A DNA stretch of 11,072 bases, taken from an uncultured Gemmatimonadota bacterium. Lineage in GTDB: Bacteria > Gemmatimonadota > Gemmatimonadetes > Gemmatimonadales > Gemmatimonadaceae. This document shows, in pieces, positions 6,963 to 11,072 of the stretch. Positions within the stretch are counted from its first letter, which is position 1. The number at the start of each line of letters is the position of its first letter. Under the pieces are notes generated by a model. That model saw only the letters and a program-made list of their open reading frames with translations, ran no database searches and was not told the DNA's origin. The position numbers were made by a program, and so were the translations under genes. The DNA is taken from NCBI GenBank assembly GCA_946480295.1, contig CAMLIT010000132.1, positions 1 through 11,072 on the forward strand, read 5' to 3'.

Positions 6963-7036
6963 ACGCCTCCCGCCTCCCGCCCTCGCCCCCGCCCCCGCCT
7001 TCGCCCCCGCCCCCGGCCCACCCCTTGCCCCTCCCC
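6963..7036 (-). other. G-quadruplex-prone tract (C-rich on plus strand)
   Basis: A run of pyrimidine-rich sequence on the plus strand with C5 tracts at 6986-6990, 6992-6996, 7004-7008 and 7010-7014 and further C3-C4 tracts on both sides. The minus strand therefore carries at least ten closely spaced G3-G5 runs, more than the four needed for a quadruplex. It ends about 28 bases before the ATG at 7064, placing it in the promoter or 5' leader of that gene. Confidence 0.7.
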
Positions 7037-7063
7037 TCTCCACCCACAACCGGAGAGCCACCG

Positions 7064-7288
7064 ATGCCCAACAACGAGGACCTCAACTCCCCCGCCCACG
7101 CCTCCGACAGCGCCGACAAGCACGCCCATGGCGCGCACGGCAAGAGCCTCGGCAAGGAGCACCTCGTCGACGACGCCAACGTCGAGCCGGGAAGCGCCGA
7201 GGGGGAGCAGCGCGGCGCCGATGCGTGGGGGAGCGAGCAGAGCGGCGGCTCGGTCATCGACAAGCGCCGCGACGATCACCGCGGCTAG
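7064..7288 (+). CDS. Small hydrophilic protein of unknown function (hydrophilin-like)
   Basis: 74-aa protein, dominated by Asp, Glu, His, Lys, Ser, Ala and Gly (10 Gly), with one Trp and no Phe, Tyr or Cys. It is almost certainly disordered and soluble, with no signal peptide or membrane segment. High glycine and strong hydrophilicity meet the general description of hydrophilins, proteins that accumulate under water stress, but this is compositional inference only. It carries an HAHGAHGKSLGKEHL segment; HGAHG also occurs in the 109-aa protein at 7808. The start is supported by GGAG at 7052-7055, eight bases before the ATG; a longer frame extends upstream through the C-rich tract and is rejected. 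Its TAG stop shares the palindrome CTAG with the stop of the convergent Nudix gene. Confidence 0.78.
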   Translation: MPNNEDLNSPAHASDSADKHAHGAHGKSLGKEHLVDDANVEPGSAEGEQRGADAWGSEQSGGSVIDKRRDDHRG

Positions 7289-7731
7289 CCCAGCAGCTCC
7301 GCGGCTTCGGCGACCACGGCGCGCTCGTTCGGGAAGGCCAGGAGCTCGCTCGCATCCGCGAGGCTCACCCATCGCGCCTCGTTGACCTCCCGGTCGTGGT
7401 CGCCGACGTCGCCCCGCTGGTACTCGAGCAGGAAGAAGTGCACGAACTTGTGGTAGCGCACCCTGCCGCCCGCCTCGTCCTTCGCGACGTACCAGTACTC
7501 GATCGTCTGCAGGGGGGCGACGAGCTCGGTGTCGACTCCCGCCTCCTCCCGCACTTCGCGCAGGGCCGTGATCTCCGGTGACTCCCCCTTCTCCACGATT
7601 CCCTTCGGGAGCTGCCATCGCGCGTTCGGGCCCACCGAGACGATCGCGATCTCGACGCGTCCGCCGCGCCGGCGGAACGCCACGCCCCCGGACGACACCT
7701 GTCGCTTCGTCGGGAACGCGGCGGGGCTCAT
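7285..7731 (-). CDS. Nudix hydrolase
   Basis: 148-aa cytoplasmic enzyme that hydrolyses a nucleoside diphosphate linked to another moiety, using a divalent metal. The Nudix box is perfect: G44-x5-E50-x7-R58-E59-V60-x-E62-E63-x-G65-V66, preceded by RWQLPKG, an arrangement frequent in diadenosine polyphosphate (Ap4A) and related hydrolases. The substrate cannot be fixed from sequence; Ap4A, oxidised nucleotides or ADP-ribose-type substrates are all possible. The ATG at 7731 is chosen since the first Nudix strand (VSSGGVAFRRR) begins at residue 12, the normal distance; longer upstream frames overlap the divergent gene at 7808. No strong Shine-Dalgarno is visible. The stop overlaps that of the 74-aa gene by CTAG. 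It is divergent from the 109-aa protein gene, with 76 bp between starts. Confidence 0.93.
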   Translation of the reverse strand: MSPAAFPTKRQVSSGGVAFRRRGGRVEIAIVSVGPNARWQLPKGIVEKGESPEITALREVREEAGVDTELVAPLQTIEYWYVAKDEAGGRVRYHKFVHFFLLEYQRGDVGDHDREVNEARWVSLADASELLAFPNERAVVAEAAELLG

Positions 7732-7768
7732 GGATCGGCGCGAGTGACGCGTGGCATGGCAGATGAAC

Positions 7769-7783
7769 TGATCCCCGGGATCA
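7769..7783. promoter_or_regulatory. Possible operator: inverted repeat between divergent genes
   Basis: TGATCCC-C-GGGATCA, two perfect 7-base arms around one base, in the 76-bp space between the divergent Nudix gene and the 109-aa gene. It lies 24 bases upstream of the ATG at 7808. The position fits a dimeric regulator site, but no promoter boxes are clear, so this is only a candidate. Confidence 0.3.
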
Positions 7784-7807
7784 CCGTGAGCGACCAGGGA
7801 GCGAGCT

Positions 7808-8137
7808 ATGGCTGACGAGAAGCGCACGAACGACGGTCGACCGCACGGGGCGCATGGCCCCGTGCGCGAGGACATCATCGAGCAGGAGGAGCACCTGCGC
7901 AACGACCTGTCGGAACAGGCGCCGTTTCAGACCGACGCGTCGGACTCCAACCTGGCCGATCGGGACGAGACGGGCACCGCGAGGCGTGCCGAGCGCACCG
8001 CCGGACGCGCGCCGGAACCGGACCATCTCGGCGCCGCCGAGCGCGCCTTCGAGGAGAGCCGGGGGGTCGAGCGGCGCCGTGAGAACTGGTCGCAGGAGGG
8101 AAAGAACACCGGCGGTGGTGGAAGCGCGACGCGCTGA
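7808..8137 (+). CDS. Hydrophilic charged protein of unknown function
   Basis: 109-aa protein rich in Glu, Arg, Asp, Ala and Gly (12 Gly), with two Phe, one Trp and no Cys or Tyr. It is probably largely disordered, with possible helical stretches around VREDIIEQEEHLRNDLSEQ and HLGAAERAFEESRGVERRR. It ends in a GGGG-containing tail. There is no signal peptide and no domain I recognise. It shares HGAHG (residues 13-17 here) and a following EHL with the 74-aa protein at 7064, hinting at related roles. The start is well supported by AGGGAG at 7796-7801, six bases before the ATG. It is convergent with the 138-aa gene and separated from it by a strong GC hairpin. A stress-protective role is a guess from composition. 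Confidence 0.8.
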   Translation: MADEKRTNDGRPHGAHGPVREDIIEQEEHLRNDLSEQAPFQTDASDSNLADRDETGTARRAERTAGRAPEPDHLGAAERAFEESRGVERRRENWSQEGKNTGGGGSATR

Positions 8138-8176
8138 CCGCGTCGCCGCCCTCGCCGCTACGCGAATGGCCGGCCT

Positions 8177-8207
8177 CCCCGCCGCGCGCACGCTGCGCGC
8201 GGCGGGG
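8177..8207. terminator. Perfect 14-bp GC hairpin, bidirectional terminator candidate
   Basis: CCCCGCCGCGCGCA, loop CGC, then the exact complement. It sits in the 84-bp gap between the convergent genes ending at 8137 (plus) and 8222 (minus), where a shared terminator is expected. There is no T tract on either side, so if it terminates it does so by a non-classical route, as often proposed for GC-rich genomes. Confidence 0.6.
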
Positions 8208-8221
8208 CTGCGCTCGTCGGC

Positions 8222-8638
8222 CTAGCCGGCCGTCTTCTCTCGCGCCTCGCGCCGAACCTGGTTCACCCGGTTCACCAGCAGCGCGATGTCACGGCGCTGC
8301 TCCGGATTCCGCTCCGTCATGTCGTCCAGCAGCGTCGTCGCGCACTCGTCGCTGATGATCGTCGGCTCCGGCGAGAAGCGCTTGTTGCCCAGGTGGCGCA
8401 TCGGGTCGAGCAGCACCGGGTTCTGCAGCACGATGTCCTGCGACTCGAACTGCACGCGCGCCGCCACGAACTTCTTCCCCGCCTTCTCCAGGTAGCCCAC
8501 GCGAATGCCGTCGACGTCCGCGGGCCACGCCGGAATGGGATGTTCGCTGCCGTCGGTTCCGCGATACGTCGTGGCGCCCGGACGAAGCGCTGGAAAGTTC
8601 TCCTCGAAACTCCCCTGGTACATGAGCCCGTGCTGCAT
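8222..8638 (-). CDS. Conserved-looking soluble protein of unknown function
   Basis: 138-aa protein with balanced composition and one Cys (residue 99), without signal peptide or membrane helices, so presumably cytoplasmic. The middle looks like a small beta-rich domain (HPIPAWPADVDGIRVGYLEK, then KKFVAARVQFESQDIVLQNP). The C-terminal third is helical and charged (TTLLDDMTERNPEQRRDIAL then LVNRVNQVRREAREK). I recognise no family. The ATG at 8638 is preferred over the in-frame ATG at 8623 because GGAGG lies five bases upstream of it. It is divergent from the 63-aa gene at 8737, with 98 bp between starts, and convergent with the 109-aa gene across a GC hairpin. The longer frame to 9382 overlaps other genes and is not used. 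Confidence 0.75.
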   Translation of the reverse strand: MQHGLMYQGSFEENFPALRPGATTYRGTDGSEHPIPAWPADVDGIRVGYLEKAGKKFVAARVQFESQDIVLQNPVLLDPMRHLGNKRFSPEPTIISDECATTLLDDMTERNPEQRRDIALLVNRVNQVRREAREKTAG

Positions 8639-8736
8639 CCCGCCCTCCGGAGTGGGTGACTGTCTCGGCCGACTCGGCTCGCGGCGGATGGCACATGCGG
8701 TGCACGACCCGCGGCGGACCCGAATCGAGGTGTCAT

Positions 8737-8928
8737 ATGGTAGCGAATGACGACGGGGACCGGAACAGGCAGCCGATCCCGACCGACGAAGGGAGAGAGC
8801 GCGAGGCGCAGGACCGCGCGTCGGGGAGATCCGGACAGGCGTCGAGCCCAGTGGACGCCAAGCACGTGGACGCGCCGGGCGAGCAGGACAACGCGCGTGG
8901 CCATCGTCACGACGAGCACCTGAAGTAG
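8737..8928 (+). CDS. Very small hydrophilic protein (hydrophilin-like)
   Basis: 63-aa protein with no Phe, Trp, Tyr or Cys and only a few Val, Ile and Leu. It is rich in Asp, Arg, Glu, Gln and Gly (6 Gly) and ends in a His-rich RGHRHDEHLK. It must be disordered and soluble. The start at 8737 is supported by GAGG at 8727-8730, six bases before the ATG; the longer frame from 8656 would overlap the divergent promoter region. A GC hairpin follows the stop. Together with the 74-aa and 109-aa proteins it forms a local group of hydrophilic small proteins; a role in desiccation or osmotic stress is plausible but unproven. Its smallness leaves some doubt that it is translated, although the good ribosome-binding site supports it. 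Confidence 0.65.
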   Translation: MVANDDGDRNRQPIPTDEGREREAQDRASGRSGQASSPVDAKHVDAPGEQDNARGHRHDEHLK

Positions 8929-8941
8929 CAGCACGCATGCT

Positions 8942-8964
8942 CCCCGGCGCACACCGCGCCGGGG
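8942..8964 (+). terminator. GC hairpin after the 63-aa gene
   Basis: CCCCGGCGC, loop ACACC, GCGCCGGGG: a perfect 9-bp stem starting 13 bases after the stop at 8928 and ending 19 bases before the next ATG. No T tract follows. It probably separates the 63-aa gene from the lipoprotein gene, or attenuates read-through. Confidence 0.55.
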
Positions 8965-8983
8965 CCGCTAGCCGGAGAGGGCC

Positions 8984-9334
8984 ATGCGCAACTTCGTCAT
9001 CGGCGTCGCCTTCGCCTGCACTGTCGCGGGCGCCGCCTGCTACCGCAACACGCGGTCGTACACGCCGAACGCCACGACGGTGCTCCAGGTGCAGAACCAG
9101 AGCTTCGACGACATGAACATCTACGTGCTCCCGGAGGGCGGCACGCAGATCCGGCTCGGCACCGCGCTCGGCAAGCGCGACTCGTACTTCGATCTCCCCC
9201 GCTGGGTCCTCCAGGGCAGGACGCGATCGCTTCGCTTCGTCGCCCGCCCGATCGCGACCCAGCACGGGCCCGTGAGCGACCAGATCTCCGCCTCGCCAGG
9301 AGACACGCTCGTGCTGATCATTCCGCCGTCCTGA
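8984..9334 (+). CDS. Small predicted lipoprotein
   Basis: 116-aa protein with a hydrophobic N-terminal signal (residues 1-18) ending in AGAAC, with Cys19 as the likely lipid-modified residue. Position -3 is Gly, which departs from the standard lipobox, so plain secretion is an alternative. The mature part reads as a run of beta strands: TTVLQVQNQSFDDMNIYVLP, TQIRLGTALGKRDSYFDLP, RSLRFVARPIA and a final GDTLVLIIPPS. This resembles a small beta-sandwich; similar lipoproteins seem frequent in Gemmatimonadota, but I cannot name the family. The start is supported by GGAGAGG at 8973-8979, four bases before the ATG. It is followed after 107 bp by the PAP2-like gene on the same strand, so the two might be co-transcribed, although the gap could also hold a promoter. 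Confidence 0.85.
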   Translation: MRNFVIGVAFACTVAGAACYRNTRSYTPNATTVLQVQNQSFDDMNIYVLPEGGTQIRLGTALGKRDSYFDLPRWVLQGRTRSLRFVARPIATQHGPVSDQISASPGDTLVLIIPPS

Positions 9335-9441
9335 TCCAGCGCCGGCGATCCGTCCCGCCAGGCCGGCACGGCCCCGGTCCACCTCTTGCCAAACTCGGGG
9401 CCGACGATGCCGGGCCCGGCTCGGCGGACGACGGAGCGGAT

Positions 9442-10344
9442 ATGCGATTTCGGTCTGTGGGTGTGGCGGTGGTGCTCGTGGCCAGTGGCATCGGCTCGGC
9501 GGCGGCCCAATCGGTCGGCAACATGGTCGTCAGCGACGTGAAGAACGGCGTGGGGGACGTCGTCGGCGTCTGGCTCTCACCCTTCCACGACTCGCCCAGG
9601 GACTGGCTGCTGGCCGCCGGCGCCGTCGCCCTCTCGGCGGCGGTCTCTCCCGCCGATCCGGGCGTGGACAACTTCTTCCTGCACCATCGCAGCTCGTTTG
9701 GCTTCCTGGATCCGGTCCGCGAGGGCGGAATCGCCTTCTCCGGGAAGACCATCGCTCCCGCCGTGGGCGCGCTCTACATCGTGGGGCTCGCCACGAAGAG
9801 CCAGACCCTTCGCGACGCCGTGTGGGGATGCGCGGCATCGTACGCGGCCGAGAGCGTCGTCCGCACGCAGATCGTCTATCGCGTCGTGTCGCGCGTGCGC
9901 CCGGACAGTCTTCGCAGCGATGGCGGCAGCGGCCTCGAGTCGCACTCCGGCGACCAGTACGAGTTCGCCTGGGGCAACCACGGCTGGGGGCAGCAGGCGA
10001 CGCCGGCCGGACACGTGGCGAACATCATGGCGTGCGCCTCGTTCCTGAGCCACCGCTTCAAGCTCGGGTGGGGCGAGCCGGTCGCGTACGCGTTGGCCGG
10101 CGCGGTGGGCGTCGGCCGCATGGTCGACCGCCGGCACTGGCTGTCCGACACCGTCCTCGGCTCGTTCTTCGGCTACGCGATCGGCAACACCCTCGCCGCG
10201 CGCTCGAAGGCGCGCCACGAGAAGCCGCAGAGCGGCGCCGGCGGCATGTCACCCGGCTCCTCTCCTTCCGAGTCGACGAGCGAGTTCTACGTCGCGCCCG
10301 AGGGCAATGGCCAGATCGGGATCGGGTTCACGCGAAGGTTCTGA
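9442..10344 (+). CDS. Exported PAP2-superfamily phosphatase-like protein
   Basis: 300-aa protein with a signal peptide (MRFRSVGVAVVLVASGIGSA, cleavage near AAAQ) and several moderately hydrophobic helices. PAP2 (type 2 phosphatidic acid phosphatase) motifs are present in order: motif 1 ends in RVRP (R153, P154), motif 2 is TPAGH (187-191), and motif 3 is R226-x5-H232-x3-D236 in GRMVDRRHWLSD. The catalytic His pair (191, 232), R226 and D236 are kept. Two departures from K-x6-RP and PSGH are seen: Tyr146 stands where Lys is usual and Ala189 replaces Ser. Activity on lipid phosphates or undecaprenyl pyrophosphate is thus likely but not certain. The last 40 residues are a Ser/Gly-rich linker and a strand ending in GFTRRF, which looks like an outer-membrane-type terminal Phe. 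GGAG at 9433-9436 supports the start. Confidence 0.9.
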   Translation: MRFRSVGVAVVLVASGIGSAAAQSVGNMVVSDVKNGVGDVVGVWLSPFHDSPRDWLLAAGAVALSAAVSPADPGVDNFFLHHRSSFGFLDPVREGGIAFSGKTIAPAVGALYIVGLATKSQTLRDAVWGCAASYAAESVVRTQIVYRVVSRVRPDSLRSDGGSGLESHSGDQYEFAWGNHGWGQQATPAGHVANIMACASFLSHRFKLGWGEPVAYALAGAVGVGRMVDRRHWLSDTVLGSFFGYAIGNTLAARSKARHEKPQSGAGGMSPGSSPSESTSEFYVAPEGNGQIGIGFTRRF

Positions 10345-10491
10345 GCGAGCGGTCCCGATGGAGAGCCGTCGCACGAGCCTCGGCTGCGTCGCGGTGGAGC
10401 ATTCAGCATCCGAGACGGCGTGACAGGTACCAAAGCTGCACGGTTCCACGGCGCCCAATGATACCCTCAACCGTCAGTCGGACACAGCCTC

Positions 10492-10896
10492 ATGGATACT
10501 CGCGGCGAGAAATCGGACATGCAGCGCAAGCCTCAGCAGGAGGAGAACCAGCCCTCCAGGCTGAAGGACATGCTCGATCCCGATCACATGGCGGGGCAGA
10601 ACATCGGCGCCCCGCCCACCGAGCGCGAGCTGATGGTGCCCACGGCATATGATCGCAAGGAGCTGCACCAGCGGTTGCGCGACGACTTCACCGACGATGA
10701 GCTGAAGCAGATCCCCGTGCTCCAGGAGGGCTCGCGTCTCGAGCAGGGGGCCACGTACATCGATCTCGCGGAGGGCACGCCGCGCGAGCTCACCGCCACG
10801 GCTGGCATGACCGCCGAGGCCCGCAACTGCTACGTGCCGAAGAACCGCGTCCCGTACGACCTCTGGAACCGCCTCATCGGCGAGGAGAAGCGCTGA
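10492..10896 (+). CDS. Hydrophilic protein of unknown function
   Basis: 134-aa soluble protein without signal peptide or membrane segment. The first 25 residues are charged and disordered (Gln/Glu/Lys-rich). The rest could fold: PTAYDRKELHQRLRDDFTDD and ELKQIPVLQEGSRLEQGATY look like a helix followed by strands, then YIDLAEGTPRELTATAGMTA and a final VPYDLWNRLIGEEKR helix. There is one Cys (residue 113). I do not recognise a domain. Two starts are possible, ATG at 10492 or the in-frame ATG at 10519; neither has a strong Shine-Dalgarno, and I chose the first. The 147-bp gap upstream suggests its own promoter, separate from the PAP2-like gene. It is convergent with the short gene at the right edge, 34 bp away. 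Confidence 0.75.
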   Translation: MDTRGEKSDMQRKPQQEENQPSRLKDMLDPDHMAGQNIGAPPTERELMVPTAYDRKELHQRLRDDFTDDELKQIPVLQEGSRLEQGATYIDLAEGTPRELTATAGMTAEARNCYVPKNRVPYDLWNRLIGEEKR

Positions 10897-10930
10897 CCGA
10901 GCCGGCGCGCTGGCGGTGAATGCGGCGCTG

Positions 10931-11053
10931 CTACTCGCCGCGATCCACCGCCGGCGCACCCGGATGCAGCGGCGTCCACGCCGGGGCATCGCTCGCCGGG
11001 AAGCTCTCCTCGTCCGCTTCCACGACGGGATCCTCGGGCACGCGCTCGTCCAT
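10931..11053 (-). CDS. Short protein with SFPASD tail motif, possibly 5'-truncated
   Basis: At least 40 aa (MDERVPEDPVVEADEESFPA then SDAPAWTPLHPG...). The segment DEESFPASDAPAW (residues 14-26) is a motif I recognise from the C-termini of many short uncharacterised bacterial proteins, where it usually reads ESFPASDPPAW. Its function is unknown. The ATG at 11053 has GGAGG about 11 bases upstream, which is a long spacing, and the frame stays open (including a GTG at 11071) to the window edge. The true start may therefore lie outside. The protein is acidic and hydrophilic, like its neighbours. No membrane segment is seen. Confidence 0.6.
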   Translation of the reverse strand: MDERVPEDPVVEADEESFPASDAPAWTPLHPGAPAVDRGE

Positions 11054-11072
11054 CCGCCGCGGCGCCTCCACG

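Larger units (their letters stand above)
6012..7063. other. Long gene-free region with repeats and a C-rich tract
   Basis: About 1.05 kb between the H1-like gene (minus) and the small gene at 7064 (plus). Open frames exist in nearly all six frames, but they are products of GC richness and of a tandem repeat whose 249-bp length is divisible by three. None shows a domain, a signal peptide or a convincing ribosome-binding site. The region must hold the promoters of both divergent flanking genes. Its visible contents are listed separately: the tandem duplication, the CGGAT/ATCCG arrays and the C-rich tract. Positions 6012-6198 hold nothing I can name. Confidence 0.7.

Noticed and set aside
8639..9382. 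N-terminal extension of the 138-aa protein to 386 aa
   Set aside because: The extension overlaps the 63-aa gene and the lipoprotein gene antisense and is Arg-rich shadow sequence; GGAGG upstream of 8638 supports the short form.
9369..9403. Inverted repeat CGGCCCCG / CGGGGCCG with a 19-nt loop, and a TTGCCA box inside it
   Set aside because: The loop is long, there is no T tract, and no -10 element lies at the right distance, so neither a terminator nor a promoter can be supported.

Overview
This is a very GC-rich bacterial window. Proteins carry Ala/Arg/Gly/Asp-rich sequence, signal peptides ending in AAAQ or LSAQ, several lipoproteins, a TonB C-terminal-domain protein and many short charged proteins. 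This fits a Gram-negative soil or rhizosphere bacterium. Gemmatimonadota is my best guess from family resemblance, but no rRNA or other marker here proves it.

Layout. (1) 3-965, plus strand: a 5'-truncated aldo/keto reductase running off the left edge. (2) 962-5364, minus strand: five tightly packed genes, in transcription order an exported cyanophycinase-like S51 peptidase, a lipoprotein of unknown function, a cyclophilin-type lipoprotein, an APC-superfamily amino-acid permease and an exported TonB-C protein. Junctions are a 2-nt gap followed by ATGA, ATGA and GTGA overlaps, so this is almost certainly one translationally coupled operon. Immediately upstream is a histone H1-like Lys/Ala/Pro-rich protein (5439-6011). 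(3) 6012-7063: about 1.05 kb without a credible gene. It holds a perfect 249-bp tandem duplication with a partial third copy, 9-10-nt-phased CGGAT arrays with a matching inverted ATCCG array, and a C-rich tract able to form a G-quadruplex on the minus strand. (4) 7064-8928: small genes on alternating strands, comprising three very hydrophilic proteins of 74, 109 and 63 aa, a Nudix hydrolase and an unrecognised 138-aa protein. (5) 8984-10896, plus strand: a small lipoprotein, an exported PAP2-like phosphatase and a hydrophilic 134-aa protein. (6) Right edge, minus strand: a short protein with the DEESFPASD tail motif.

How the genes may work together. The operon reads as an envelope peptide or dipeptide handling and uptake unit: exported peptidase, envelope foldase, inner-membrane permease and a TonB-type protein. 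That combined role is inference. The 7.0-11.0 kb region has the character of a stress or envelope accessory set, with hydrophilin-like small proteins, a Nudix house-cleaning enzyme and a PAP2 phosphatase.

I see no insertion sequence, phage gene, CRISPR array, tRNA or rRNA. The least ordinary features are the repeat block at 6.2-6.9 kb and the compact peptidase-to-TonB operon.
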